Source: Marinicauda salina (GTDB taxonomy: Bacteria > Pseudomonadota > Alphaproteobacteria > Caulobacterales > Maricaulaceae). From it: a DNA stretch of 64,000 nt. Location: contig NZ_QEXV01000004.1 of NCBI RefSeq assembly GCF_003122085.1, positions 124,001 to 188,000 on the forward strand. The letters are read 5' to 3'. A model generated the notes under the pieces. That model worked only from the letters and a program-made list of their open reading frames with translations, had not been told where the DNA came from and did not search any database. Made by a program: the position numbers and the translations under genes. This document shows, one piece after another, positions 24,943 to 34,349 of this stretch. Within the stretch, counting starts at the first letter, position 1, and the number at the start of each line of letters is the position of its first letter.

Positions 24943-26286
24943 ATGACCACGCTGACCGCGACCAAGATCGATCGTCTGCGCGCGCTGCTCGGCGCGTTGC
25001 CGGACGACTTGGGCGCGCAGCTCGCCGACGCGGCCGCGGCGAGCGATCCCGCGCTGGCGCGGTTGGTCCGCTATTGCTCCCATGATCCCGAGGCCGCCGC
25101 GCGCGAGCGCTTCTTCGCGCCGATCGCCCCGCTGGCGGGCGATCCCGAGACGACCCCGCCCTCGCGGGCCTGCGCGCCGCCGGACCTGCTGGAGGCGCTG
25201 TGGCGCTGGATCGCCGACGATCTCGATCCCGAAGCGGCCGACGCCGCGCGGGCCGCCGCCGCCGCCGTCTTCGAACCCGAAGGCGAGGGGCGCCTGGACG
25301 AGGCCCGCGCCCGAGCCGCTGCGGCGATGCTCGAGGCGTTGGACGAGGCGAAGGCCGACGAGACGGCGGAGCGGAACTTGCGCCGCCGGCTGGGCGTCGC
25401 CGATCTCTCACCCCTGCGCGGCGTCGCGGTCGTGCTGCGCGGCGCGCCGGCCCTGCGCGCGGCGCTCTCCGATCTGCCCGATTCCCTCGACGACATTTCC
25501 GACGAGATGCGCGGCGAGATCCGCGACCGCTACGAGCGCGTCGGCGCGGCCGATCCCGACGCCGCCGCCTGGTTCCTCCATTTCGTGATGGCGCGGCTGA
25601 CGCGGCCCTGGCGGATCCTTCGCGTGTTCGAACTGATCGCCAAGCGCGAGGACGATCTGCTGGTCTCGCAGACGGACATGTGCGGGGTCGGCGATGCGCT
25701 GCTCGCCGACGCGGGACATCATCTCGAGGGGTTCGCCCGCCCGCCGGAGACGCGCGCCGACGCCGACGCCGCCGTCGCCGCGCTCGCCGGGTTCGCCGCG
25801 ATCACGGTGGGCATGACCCGCGAGATCGGCATCCGCAAGGAGGGCGCCTGGGGTCAGGCCCTGGTCAAGCTGCGCGGCCGCGCCGCCGAGCAGATGGAGC
25901 GCATCCACCGGCGCGCGCTCGAAGCCCTCGATCCGATCGCGCCCGATCCGCGCCGGCGCCGATCGAGCCGGTTCCGGGCCGACGCCGCGCTCGGCGAGGC
26001 CGAAATGGAGCGCGCCCGCGCGCTGGTCGCCTTCATGCGCGGCGCCCGCGACGACGCCTCGCGGGCGGCCGTCGGCGGCGCTCATCAGCACGTCCTCGAC
26101 CAGATCAACGAACGCCTCGAGGCCGCGGGCAACCAGGCGCTGGCCGCGCTGCGCGACGCTGAACCCGACGCCGTCGAAGCCGCCGCGGCGCGGCTCGAGG
26201 CCGTCGCCGCCCTGATCGGCGAGGCCGGCGAAACCGAATCCGCCGAGATCCTGGTGCGCCGCGGGGTCGCAGCCCGCGCCGCCTAA
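24943..26286 (+). CDS. Hypothetical protein, helical, 447 residues
   Basis: I do not recognise a family. The protein is soluble, almost entirely helical and Ala/Arg/Asp/Glu-rich. It has no signal peptide or transmembrane segment. A distinctive central block (about 210-310) reads WFLHFVMARLTRPWRILRVFE, then a Cys in VSQTDMCGVGDALL. The last third contains coiled-coil-like heptads (MERIHRRALEALD, VLDQINERLEAAGNQALAAL). The TRPWRILRVFE motif is probably the best query for homologues. It sits alone between the PhoQ-like kinase (47-base AT-richer gap) and the DUF938 gene. Codon use is like the neighbours, so it is a resident gene. Confidence 0.7.
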   Translation: MTTLTATKIDRLRALLGALPDDLGAQLADAAAASDPALARLVRYCSHDPEAAARERFFAPIAPLAGDPETTPPSRACAPPDLLEALWRWIADDLDPEAADAARAAAAAVFEPEGEGRLDEARARAAAAMLEALDEAKADETAERNLRRRLGVADLSPLRGVAVVLRGAPALRAALSDLPDSLDDISDEMRGEIRDRYERVGAADPDAAAWFLHFVMARLTRPWRILRVFELIAKREDDLLVSQTDMCGVGDALLADAGHHLEGFARPPETRADADAAVAALAGFAAITVGMTREIGIRKEGAWGQALVKLRGRAAEQMERIHRRALEALDPIAPDPRRRRSSRFRADAALGEAEMERARALVAFMRGARDDASRAAVGGAHQHVLDQINERLEAAGNQALAALRDAEPDAVEAAAARLEAVAALIGEAGETESAEILVRRGVAARAA

Positions 26287-26328
26287 ATTCCTTCAAACGG
26301 CGCCGCCGAGCGACTATTTACGTCGCCG

Positions 26329-26982
26329 ATGACCGGTTCCTCCCGCACCCCCATCGCGTTCGAGGATCGCGACGCGTCCGGCGCGCGGCTTTCCTCGCCG
26401 AGCGCCGAGCGCAACAGCGGTCCGATCGCCGAGGCGCTCGCCGCGGTGCTGCCGCGCGAAGCGCGCGTGCTCGAGATCGCCAGCGGCACGGGCCAGCACG
26501 CGCTGGCCTGCGTGACCGCGCGGCCTGACTTGAGCTGGACTCCCAGCGAGCTGGACGCGGCCTCGCGCGCGAGCATCGACGATTGGGCGCGCGACGCCGA
26601 CGGCCGCATCGCCGCGGCGCTCAAGCTCGACGTCTGCAAACCGGGCTGGGCCGACGGGCTGGGCCCCTTTGACGCGGTGTTCTGCGCCAACATGATCCAT
26701 ATCGCGCCGTGGGAGGCCGCCGAGGGCCTGTTCGCCGGGGCGGCCTCGCTGCTCGGCGAGGCCGGCGGGCTCCATCTCTACGGCCCGTTTCTCGAGGGCG
26801 CGGAGAGCGCGCCGTCCAACCGCGATTTCGACCGCAGCCTGCGCGAACGCGATCCGCGCTGGGGCGTGCGCGCGCTCGATGCCGTCGACGCGCTGGCCGG
26901 GCGCAACGGTTTCGCACGGAGCGGTCGACGCGAGATGCCCGCCAACAACCTGCTCGTGAGCTACGCGCGGGGGACGTCTTGA
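26329..26982 (+). CDS. DUF938 SAM-dependent methyltransferase-like protein
   Basis: The 217-residue protein has the class I methyltransferase motif VLEIASGTGQHA (about 46-57). It also has the family-specific RLSSPSAERNSGPIAE lead, FCANMIHIAPWEAAEGLF and LYGPFLEGAESAPSNRDFDR, all typical of the DUF938/METTL26-like family. Its substrate is unknown. Its TGA overlaps the TTG start of ccmI (TTGA, 26979-26982), so it is co-translated with the cytochrome maturation genes. Confidence 0.93.
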   Translation: MTGSSRTPIAFEDRDASGARLSSPSAERNSGPIAEALAAVLPREARVLEIASGTGQHALACVTARPDLSWTPSELDAASRASIDDWARDADGRIAAALKLDVCKPGWADGLGPFDAVFCANMIHIAPWEAAEGLFAGAASLLGEAGGLHLYGPFLEGAESAPSNRDFDRSLRERDPRWGVRALDAVDALAGRNGFARSGRREMPANNLLVSYARGTS

Positions 26983-27920
26983 TCGTCCTGGCGCTGATCA
27001 TCGGACTCGTCGGAGTCGGCGCGGCCATCCATATCGCCGCGCCGCTGGCCGGCGTCGGCCGCGCCTGGGCGCTCGCCGCGACCGCGGTCGTCGCGCTCGG
27101 CGCGCTGGGCGCCTACGCCGTCGGCGCCGCGCCGGGCCAGCCCGGCGACTCCTACGCCGACCGCGCCGCGCGGCTGCAGAACGCCGATCCCGCGAGCCTC
27201 AGCGTGACCGAGCAGGAGGAGCGCCTGCGCGTGATCCTGCGCCAGGACCCCGAGGCGGTGCAGGCGATGGCGCTGCTGGGCCGGCTGCTGGCGCGCACCG
27301 ATCGCTCGCTCGAGGCGATCGCGGTGTTCGAGCGCGCGCTCAGGATCGAGGAGGATCCGCGCATCCTGTCCGATCTCGGCCAGGCTTTCGTCAATCTCAA
27401 CGAGGGCCGCGTGAGCGAGCAGGCGCGCGAGGCCTTCGCCGCCGCCCACGCCGCTGATCCCGCGCTTCCCGAGGCGGCCTTCTTCCTCGGCGCGGCGGCC
27501 TACCAGGAAGGCGATCGGGAGACCGCCGCCCAGCGCTGGGGCGAGATCGTCGCCCGGCTGCCCGAGGGCGACCCCTTCCGCACCGCGATCGCCGCGCGCG
27601 CCGCCGACCTGCTGTCGCGCCCCGCCGGCGGGCCGGGCGAGGGCGGCGAGGCGCCGTTCGCCGCGATGGCCGAAGACGGCGCCGATCCCGATGCGATGAT
27701 CGCGGCGATGGTCGCGCGCCTGGCCGGCCGGCTCGAGGAGGATCCCGAGGATTTCGCCGGCTGGCTGACGCTGGCGCGCGCCCGCGCCATGCTGGGCGAA
27801 GCGGACGCCGCCGCTGCCGCGCTCGCCGCGGCGCGGACCCGCTTCGGCGGCGAGCCCGGACGGGCGGCCATGATCGCCGCGCTGTCGGGCGCGCTCGAGA
27901 TCGAGGAGAGCGACGCGTGA
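26979..27920 (+). CDS. ccmI: Cytochrome c maturation protein CcmI (CycH)
   Basis: CcmI presents apocytochrome c to the CcmF/CcmH haem ligation complex. The TTG at 26979 is chosen because it overlaps the previous stop, is preceded by GCGGGGGACG and begins directly before the first membrane helix (LIVLALIIGLVGVGAAIHI). A second helix follows (about 25-48). TPR-like repeats fill the periplasmic part (AMALLGRLLARTDRSLEAI, DPRILSDLGQAFVNLNEGR). Length is 313 residues. The ccmI-ccmE-ccmF-ccmH order equals the cycHJKL operon of rhizobia and relatives. Confidence 0.88.
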   Translation: MIVLALIIGLVGVGAAIHIAAPLAGVGRAWALAATAVVALGALGAYAVGAAPGQPGDSYADRAARLQNADPASLSVTEQEERLRVILRQDPEAVQAMALLGRLLARTDRSLEAIAVFERALRIEEDPRILSDLGQAFVNLNEGRVSEQAREAFAAAHAADPALPEAAFFLGAAAYQEGDRETAAQRWGEIVARLPEGDPFRTAIAARAADLLSRPAGGPGEGGEAPFAAMAEDGADPDAMIAAMVARLAGRLEEDPEDFAGWLTLARARAMLGEADAAAAALAAARTRFGGEPGRAAMIAALSGALEIEESDA

Positions 27921-28423
27921 GGAAGGCTCGCCGCCGTCTGTGGATCATCGCCGCCGCGGGCGTCGTGCTCGTCGCCGCCGGCGCGCTCGCCGCGACCGCG
28001 CTGCGCGACGCGGTGGTGTTCTTCTACGCGCCCGCCGAGGTCGCCGAGAACCCGCCCGAGCCCGGCCGGCGCGTGCGCGTCGGCGGGCTGGTCGTCGACG
28101 GCTCCGTCGAGCGCCCGCCCGAGGGCGGCGCCGACTTCACCGTCACCGACGGCGCCGGCGAGATCCGCATCAGCTATGACGGCTCGCTGCCGGACCTGTT
28201 CCGCGAGGGGCAGGGAATCGTCGCCGAGGGCGCATTCGAGACCGGCGGGGTCTTCATCGCCGACCGCGTGCTCGCCAAGCACGACGAAACCTACATGCCG
28301 CCCGAGGTCGCCGACGCGCTGCGTGAATCCGGCATGTGGCACGAGAACGGGCCGGGTCCGTCGCCGGAGAGCGCCTACGGCTATCGCCCCGAAACGTCGG
28401 CAGACGAGGGCGGGACCGAATGA
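27917..28423 (+). CDS. ccmE: Haem chaperone CcmE (CycJ)
   Basis: CcmE binds haem covalently in the periplasm and hands it to CcmF. The GTG start overlaps the ccmI stop (GTGA). The 168-residue protein has one N-terminal membrane anchor (about 8-30) and an OB-fold. The haem-binding His122 and Tyr126 lie in LAKHDETYMPPEV, the family signature. The C-terminal tail after residue 135 is flexible and acidic. Confidence 0.96.
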   Translation: MRKARRRLWIIAAAGVVLVAAGALAATALRDAVVFFYAPAEVAENPPEPGRRVRVGGLVVDGSVERPPEGGADFTVTDGAGEIRISYDGSLPDLFREGQGIVAEGAFETGGVFIADRVLAKHDETYMPPEVADALRESGMWHENGPGPSPESAYGYRPETSADEGGTE

Positions 28424-30381
28424 TCGCCGAGCTCGGCCGCTTCCTGATCGCGCTCGCTTTCGTCGCGAGCCTCGCCCAGATGGCGCTCGCCTGGCGCGGC
28501 GCCGATCGCGGCGGCGCCGGGCCGGCCGCGCGGGCGGGAAGCGCCGCCGTCGACGTCGCGCTGGCGGCGGCGACGGCCGCCTTCATCCTGCTGATCGCGA
28601 GCTTCCTGCGCTCGGATTTCTCGATCGCCTATGTCGCGGCGAATTCTCATGTCGACAAGCCGCTGGGCTACAAGATCGCCGCGGCCTGGGGCGGCCATGA
28701 AGGCTCGATGCTGCTCTGGTGCGCCATGCTCGCCCTGTTCGGCTTCGGCATCGCCCGGATCGGGCCGAAGGATCCCGCGCTGCGCGCCCGCTCGGTGAGC
28801 TTCCAGGGCCTCTTGCAGAGCCTGTTCTTCGCCTTCCTCGCCTTCGCGTCGAACCCTTTCGACCGGGCCAATCCCGTGCCCGTGCAGGGCGCCGATCTCA
28901 ATCCGCTGCTGCAGGACCCTGCGCTGGCGGCTCATCCGCCCATGCTCTACGCGGGCTATGTCGGCCTGTCCTCGGCCTTCGCGATCGCCGCGGCGGGGCT
29001 GGTCCAGAAATCCGGCGGCCGAGCGCTCGCCGCCGCGCTGAGGCCCTGGGCGCTGGGCGCCTGGACGGCGCTCACCGGCGGCATCGCGCTCGGCGCCTGG
29101 TGGGCCTATTACGAGCTCGGCTGGGGCGGCTGGTGGTTCTGGGACCCCGTCGAGAATGCGAGCTTCATGCCCTGGCTGCTCGGCGCGGCGCTCGTCCATT
29201 CGGCCATCGCCACGGAGAAGCGCGGCGCCTTTCCCGGCTGGACCGTCTTCCTCGCCCTGCTCGCCTTCATCCTGTCGATCCTCGGCGCCTTCCTGGTGCG
29301 CTCGGGCGTGCTGACGTCCGTGCACGCCTTCGCGCTCGATCCCGAGCGCGGGATCTGGATCCTCGGCATGCTCGGCGCCGCCGCGCTCGGCGGCTTCACC
29401 CTGTTCGCGCTGCGCGCGGCCTCGCTCGGCGAAGGCGAGGGCTTCGAGCCGACGAGCCGCGAGGCCTTCATCGGCGCCAACAATCTCCTGCTCGCCGCCG
29501 CCGCCGGCGTCGTGCTGGTGGGCACGCTGTATCCATTGGTCCTGGAGATGCTCGGCGGGGCGACGATCTCGGTCGGACCGCCCTATTTCAACGCCGCGGC
29601 GACGCCGCTGATGATGGCGGCGCTGGTGCTGATGCCGCTCGCGCCCTTCCTGCCCTGGGCCAATGGCGGGGCGCAGCCGGGGCTAATGCAGATGCGCGCC
29701 GCCTTGATGCTCCTTCCCGTCGCCGCCGGGGCGGGCGTGTTCATCTGGTTCGGCGCGCCGGTCATGGCCGTCATCGGCGCTGCGGTCGGGCTGTGGGCGA
29801 TCGCGGGGGCGGCGATGGACGCCGCCAACGCGCTGCCCGCGGCGAAGGCGCGCTTCCAGAAGACGGCCGCGGCGGGCCGGGCGCTCGCCCACGCCGGGGT
29901 CGGCTTCATCGCGCTCGGCGCGGCGGCCGACGCCTCGCGCCCGCCCGACATCAATCAGGCGCTGGCGCCGGGCGAAAGCCTCGAGGTCGCCGGACGCACG
30001 CTGACGCTCGAAAACGTGGTGCGCGCCGACGGGCCCAACTATCTCGCCGATCGCGCGCGCCTGCGCCTCGACGGGACGGGCCTGCTCACGCCCGAGCGGC
30101 GCTACTATCCCGCCGCCGATCAGAACACGCGCGAGGTCGCCATCCGGCCCCGTCCGACGGGCGATCTCTATGTCTCGATCGGCGCGCCGGCGCCGCGGGA
30201 GAGCGGCGTCATCGGCTACGAGATCCGCGCCGCCTTCCATCCGCTGATCTGGGCGCTCGGCCTCGGCGCGAGCCTCATCGTCGCCGGCGGACTGGCCGCG
30301 CTGCACGCGCGCGCGACCGGTCCCGCGCTTGAACGCCGACGTGCGCGCGGCGCCGCGCCGGCGCGGGAGCGTCCGGCATGA
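28420..30381 (+). CDS. ccmF: Haem lyase CcmF (CycK)
   Basis: CcmF joins haem from CcmE to apocytochrome c. The ATG at 28420 overlaps the ccmE stop (ATGA). The 653-residue polytopic protein carries the WWD signature GWGGWWFWDPVENASFMPWL, the conserved HPPMLYAGYVG histidine region and ESGVIGYEIRAAFHPLIWAL near the end. Length and topology (about 15 helices) are as expected. It is followed by ccmH with a 4-base overlap. Confidence 0.96.
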   Translation: MIAELGRFLIALAFVASLAQMALAWRGADRGGAGPAARAGSAAVDVALAAATAAFILLIASFLRSDFSIAYVAANSHVDKPLGYKIAAAWGGHEGSMLLWCAMLALFGFGIARIGPKDPALRARSVSFQGLLQSLFFAFLAFASNPFDRANPVPVQGADLNPLLQDPALAAHPPMLYAGYVGLSSAFAIAAAGLVQKSGGRALAAALRPWALGAWTALTGGIALGAWWAYYELGWGGWWFWDPVENASFMPWLLGAALVHSAIATEKRGAFPGWTVFLALLAFILSILGAFLVRSGVLTSVHAFALDPERGIWILGMLGAAALGGFTLFALRAASLGEGEGFEPTSREAFIGANNLLLAAAAGVVLVGTLYPLVLEMLGGATISVGPPYFNAAATPLMMAALVLMPLAPFLPWANGGAQPGLMQMRAALMLLPVAAGAGVFIWFGAPVMAVIGAAVGLWAIAGAAMDAANALPAAKARFQKTAAAGRALAHAGVGFIALGAAADASRPPDINQALAPGESLEVAGRTLTLENVVRADGPNYLADRARLRLDGTGLLTPERRYYPAADQNTREVAIRPRPTGDLYVSIGAPAPRESGVIGYEIRAAFHPLIWALGLGASLIVAGGLAALHARATGPALERRRARGAAPARERPA

Positions 30382-30737
30382 AGGCGCTCGCGATCGCTTT
30401 GGCGCTCGTCGTCCAGGCCGGCCCCGAACTGCCGCCCGAGGAGGAGGCGCGCGCCCAGGACCTGATGCGCGAGGTGCGCTGCATGGTGTGCGCGGGCGAG
30501 TCGATCCTCGATTCCAACGCCACCATGGCGTCCGACATGCGCCGCTTCGTGCGTGAGCGCGTCGGCGAGGGCATGGATGACGCTGAAGTGCGCGGCGCGC
30601 TGGTGGCGCGCTTCGGCCATGAGGTGCTCATGCGCCCGCCCGTCGATGCGCGCACCGCGCCGCTCTGGCTGGCGCCGCTCATCCTGCTCGGGCTCGGCGG
30701 CGCGCTGCTGATTGCGGCCATGCGCAAGCGTTCGTGA
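30378..30737 (+). CDS. ccmH: Cytochrome c maturation thiol protein CcmH (CycL)
   Basis: CcmH keeps the apocytochrome CxxCH thiols reduced for haem attachment. The 119-residue protein has a signal peptide, the redox motif RCMVC (Cys35, Cys38) in VRCMVCAGESILDSNA, and a C-terminal membrane anchor (about 95-113). The common form is RCLVCQNQSIADSNA, so the centre is slightly unusual (AGESIL). The ATG overlaps the ccmF stop. No ccmG/dsbE lies in this cluster, as in cycHJKL-type operons. Confidence 0.95.
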   Translation: MKALAIALALVVQAGPELPPEEEARAQDLMREVRCMVCAGESILDSNATMASDMRRFVRERVGEGMDDAEVRGALVARFGHEVLMRPPVDARTAPLWLAPLILLGLGGALLIAAMRKRS

Positions 30738-30807
30738 TCGATCGCGGCTTGCACGTGAGCGGGCGCCGGCCGATCTCCCGACCGGATCGCAGAATGGAGG
30801 CGGGCTG

Positions 30808-32016
30808 ATGGCGCGTTCGCAGAAGGTGGAGTTCACGGGATCGCACGGCGAGACGCTCGCCGCGCGGCTGGAGCGTCCGAACGGACCGGCGAAGGCGTAC
30901 GCGCTGTTTGCCCACTGCTTCTCGTGCTCGAAGGATTTCCACGCCGCCCAGCGGATCGCGCGGCGCCTGGCCGAGGCGGGCTACGCGGTGCTGCGCTTCG
31001 ACTTCACCGGGCTCGGACAGTCGGAGGGCGACTTCGCCAACACGAATTTCACCTCCAACGTGCAGGACCTGGTCAAAGCGGCTGATTTCCTGAGAGAAAA
31101 TCACGAAGCGCCGAAGCTGCTGATCGGGCATTCCCTGGGCGGCGCGGCGGTGATCGCCGCCGAGCGCGAGATCCCCGAGGTGAAGGCTGTCGCCACGCTC
31201 GCCGCGCCCGCCGACGCCGATCACGTGCGCAAGCACTTCCTCCACAAGGTCGACGAGATCGAGGCCGAGGGCGAAGCCGAGGTCGAGCTCGGCGGCCGGC
31301 CCTTCCGGATCCGCAAGCAGTTCCTCGACGATATCGAGGGTCATGCGCTCGACGACATCGTCGCCGGCATGGACGCCGCGCTGCTGGTCGCCCATTCGCC
31401 GGTGGACGAGACCGTCGGGATCGAGAACGCGACCCGGCTCTTCGTCGCGGCCAAGCATCCCAAGAGCTTTCTCAGTCTCGACCACGCCGATCACCTGATC
31501 TCCGAGGAGGCCTGCTCACGGCACGCCGCCGACGTGATCGCCGCCTGGGCCGAACGCTATGTCGGCCGGCCGGACTGGATGGACGCGGCGGTGGAGACGG
31601 ACGGCGAGCGCTGCGCGACCGTCCAGGAGACCGGCGCGGGCAAGTTCCATTCATGGGCGGTCACCGGCGAGCACCGCTTCGTCGTCGACGAGCCCGAAAA
31701 GGTCGGCGGCCTCGACGGCGGCCCGCATCCCTACCAGCTGCTGTGCTCGGCTCTGGCGGCGTGCACGACGATGACGCTGCGCATGTACGCCGACCGCAAG
31801 GGGCTCGAGGTCGGGCGCATCGGCACGCGCGTCACGCACGAACGCGACAGCGACGGGCCGGCCGGGGCGAAGACCGACATCTTCCATCGCGAGATCTACA
31901 CCGAGGCGGACGTCGACGCCGAGGTGGGCGACAAGCTCGTCGAGATCGCGAACAAGTGCCCGGTCCACCGCACGCTCGAGCGCAGCTCGACGATCGAGAC
32001 CAGCCGGCGCGCCTGA
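30808..32016 (+). CDS. Alpha/beta hydrolase fused to an OsmC-like domain
   Basis: The start is ATG 30808, preceded by GGAGGCGGGCTG. The 402-residue protein joins an alpha/beta hydrolase (1 to about 250; nucleophile Ser109 in GHSLGG) to an OsmC/Ohr-like peroxidase domain (about 265-402). The latter has Cys in LLCSALAACTTM and a second in IANKCPVHRTLE. Bifunctional proteins of this architecture are known in many bacteria. The OsmC part probably reduces organic hydroperoxides and the hydrolase substrate is unknown. Confidence 0.93.
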   Translation: MARSQKVEFTGSHGETLAARLERPNGPAKAYALFAHCFSCSKDFHAAQRIARRLAEAGYAVLRFDFTGLGQSEGDFANTNFTSNVQDLVKAADFLRENHEAPKLLIGHSLGGAAVIAAEREIPEVKAVATLAAPADADHVRKHFLHKVDEIEAEGEAEVELGGRPFRIRKQFLDDIEGHALDDIVAGMDAALLVAHSPVDETVGIENATRLFVAAKHPKSFLSLDHADHLISEEACSRHAADVIAAWAERYVGRPDWMDAAVETDGERCATVQETGAGKFHSWAVTGEHRFVVDEPEKVGGLDGGPHPYQLLCSALAACTTMTLRMYADRKGLEVGRIGTRVTHERDSDGPAGAKTDIFHREIYTEADVDAEVGDKLVEIANKCPVHRTLERSSTIETSRRA

Positions 32017-32029
32017 ATCTGACTGCAAT

Positions 32030-32056
32030 ATTACCGATCCGTAATGTTTCGGTAAT
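32030..32056 (+). promoter_or_regulatory. GTAAT direct repeat / ATTAC inverted repeat operator
   Basis: GTAAT at 32041-32045 and 32052-32056 form a direct repeat with an 11-base period (spacer GTTTCG), the geometry of OmpR-family binding sites. An ATTAC at 32030-32034 adds an inverted partner (ATTAC-N6-GTAAT). It lies in an AT-rich island 84 bases upstream of degP. The downstream response regulator (33647) is the obvious candidate ligand, similar in layout to CpxR boxes (GTAAA-N5-GTAAA). Confidence 0.55.
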
Positions 32057-32139
32057 ATATTGTAGACCCGCGGACGTCCATTACGTCCTCAGAGGACTGA
32101 CACCACAGACCCGAACCCACGCGACAGGATCGACCCTAC

Positions 32140-33615
32140 ATGACACGATTGAAACTGATCTCCGCCGCCGCGGTCAGCGTTATGGCCGGCGCGCTCGTCG
32201 TGACGCCGATCGCGTCCGGCGTCGCCGTGCAGGAGACCCAGACGCCCTACGCCGCGCCGGGCGGGGCGCCGATGTCCTTCGCCGATCTCATCGAGGACGT
32301 CAGCCCCGCCGTCGTCTCGATCGTCGCCGAGGGCGAGATCGACCAGGGCGATCTGCCCGATCTCTCGCAAATCCCGCCGCAATTCCGCGAGTTCTTCGAG
32401 CGTTTCGGGGGCATGCCCGACCAGCCGCGCGAGCGCCGCACCGGCGGTTCGGGCTTCTTCATTTCCGCCGACGGGCTGATCGTGACCAATAATCACGTCG
32501 TCGAGGACGCCGACGAGATCACCATCACCCTCGCCGACGGCGACGAGATTTCCGCCGAGCTGGTCGGCGCCGACCCGGCGACCGACCTCGCGCTGCTGCG
32601 CGCCGAGGATCGCGACGAGGCCTATCCCTTCGTCACGCTCGATCCCGATCCGGAGCTGCGCGTCGGCGACTGGGTCGTCGCGGTGGGCAGCCCGTTCGGC
32701 CTGGAGAGCACCGCGACGGCGGGCATCATCTCCGCGATGGGCCGCTCGGCCGGTCCGGCGCAGGCCTACACCGACTTCCTGCAGATCGACGCGCCGATCA
32801 ATCGCGGCAATTCCGGCGGTCCGGCTTTCGATCTCAACGGCAATGTCGTGGGCGTGAACAGCGCCATCATCTCGCCGTCGGGCGGCAATGTCGGCATCGG
32901 CTTCGCGATCCCCTCCAACCTCGCCGCCGAGATCGTCGAGCAGTTGATCGAGCGCGGCTCGGTCGTGCGCGGCTATCTCGGCGTCGCCCCGCAGCCGCTG
33001 ACGGCGGATCTCCGCGACAGCCTGGGCCTGCCGCGCGACCAGCAGGGCGTGCTGCTGCGCGAGGTCATCACCGATACGCCGGCCGCCGAGGCCGGGCTGC
33101 AGCGCGGCGACGTCGTGCTCGAGGTCGACGGCGAACCGGTGACCGACGACCGCGATCTCACCCAGCGCATCGGCGCCTTTGCGCCGGGCGAGCGGGTTCG
33201 CCTGCGCATCCTGCGCGACGGCGAGGAGCAGACCGTGCGCGTGCGTCTCGCCGAGCGACCCTCGCAGGAGGAACTCGCCAACGGTCCCGACGCCGCCGAG
33301 GGCGACGCGGCCCTGTTCGGCATGTCGCTGCGTTCGGCCGACGAGTCCGAGCGCGAGCAGTTCGACGTCGAAGGCGATCGCGGCCTGATCGTCACCGGCG
33401 TGGGCAATGATTCCCAGGCCGCCGAGAAGGGCATCCGTCCGGGAGACCTTCTCCTCGAGGCCGGCGGCCGCGACGTCAGCACCGTCGAGGAGTTCCGCGC
33501 CGCCGCCGACGAGGCCCGCGAACGCGGACGCAATGCGCTCCTGGTGCTCGTCGCGAGCCAGGGCGGGGTGCGCTACGTCGCGCTCCAGTTCGAGGAAGAG
33601 AGCGGGGACGACTGA
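32140..33615 (+). CDS. degP: Do-family periplasmic serine protease
   Basis: DegP-type proteases degrade or refold misfolded envelope proteins. The 491-residue protein has a signal sequence (to about 28) and the trypsin-like triad His119 (TNNHVVED), Asp149 (PATDLAL) and Ser225 (GNSGGP). Two PDZ domains follow (about 280-375 and 395-490). It heads an operon with a response regulator and kinase 31 bases downstream, which links the protease to envelope-stress signalling. A GTAAT direct repeat lies upstream. A second Do protease is at 53904. Confidence 0.95.
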   Translation: MTRLKLISAAAVSVMAGALVVTPIASGVAVQETQTPYAAPGGAPMSFADLIEDVSPAVVSIVAEGEIDQGDLPDLSQIPPQFREFFERFGGMPDQPRERRTGGSGFFISADGLIVTNNHVVEDADEITITLADGDEISAELVGADPATDLALLRAEDRDEAYPFVTLDPDPELRVGDWVVAVGSPFGLESTATAGIISAMGRSAGPAQAYTDFLQIDAPINRGNSGGPAFDLNGNVVGVNSAIISPSGGNVGIGFAIPSNLAAEIVEQLIERGSVVRGYLGVAPQPLTADLRDSLGLPRDQQGVLLREVITDTPAAEAGLQRGDVVLEVDGEPVTDDRDLTQRIGAFAPGERVRLRILRDGEEQTVRVRLAERPSQEELANGPDAAEGDAALFGMSLRSADESEREQFDVEGDRGLIVTGVGNDSQAAEKGIRPGDLLLEAGGRDVSTVEEFRAAADEARERGRNALLVLVASQGGVRYVALQFEEESGDD

Positions 33616-33646
33616 GCCCCGCCCGCAGTCCGGGAGGACAGGACCC

Positions 33647-34321
33647 ATGCGGCTTCTGGTGATCGAGGACGACAAGGACGTCGCCCGGAACATCTCCAAG
33701 ATGATGCGCGAGGCCGGCCATGTCGCCGACTGCGCCCACGACGGCGAGGACGGACTCGCGCTCGCCCGCGAGGGCGGCTACGACGTCCTCGTCGTCGACC
33801 GCATGCTCCCCGAGCGCGACGGGCTGTCGGTCATCGAGGAGCTGCGCGGCGCCGGCGACAAGACGCCGGCGCTGATCCTCTCGGCGCTGGGCGAGGTCGA
33901 CGACCGCGTCGCCGGCCTGCGCTCCGGCGGCGACGACTACCTCGTCAAGCCGTACGCGCCGTCGGAACTGATGGCCCGCGTCGAAGTGCTGGCGCGCCGG
34001 CGCGACCCGGACACGGTGCGCACGCGGCTGTCGGTCGGCGAACTCGAGATGGACCTGCTCGCCCGCACCGTCACCCGCGGGGGAACCGACATCCCGCTGC
34101 AGCCAAGGGAGTTCCGCCTGCTGGAGTTCCTGATGCGCCACTCCGGCCAGGTGGTGACCCGCACCATGCTGCTGGAGAAGGTCTGGGACTATCACTTCGA
34201 CCCGCAGACCAATGTGATCGACGTCCACATCTCGCGGCTGCGCTCGAAGATCGACAAGCCCTTCGAGACCTCGATGCTCCACACCGTGCGCGGGGCGGGC
34301 TACCGTCTGCAGGCGTCTTAA
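33647..34321 (+). CDS. OmpR-family response regulator
   Basis: The start is ATG 33647, with GGGAGGACAGGACCC before it; 224 residues. The receiver has Glu7, Asp8, Asp9, phospho-acceptor Asp51 (VVVDRMLPE) and Lys in YLVKPYAPSEL. The winged helix has LQPREFRLLEFLMRHSG and VIDVHISRLRSKID, typical of the OmpR/CpxR-CopR group. It lies between degP and a kinase gene and probably controls degP through the GTAAT repeat. Confidence 0.93.
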   Translation: MRLLVIEDDKDVARNISKMMREAGHVADCAHDGEDGLALAREGGYDVLVVDRMLPERDGLSVIEELRGAGDKTPALILSALGEVDDRVAGLRSGGDDYLVKPYAPSELMARVEVLARRRDPDTVRTRLSVGELEMDLLARTVTRGGTDIPLQPREFRLLEFLMRHSGQVVTRTMLLEKVWDYHFDPQTNVIDVHISRLRSKIDKPFETSMLHTVRGAGYRLQAS

Positions 34322-34349
34322 GCTGCGCCCGCTCCGGACGGGTTTTCAC

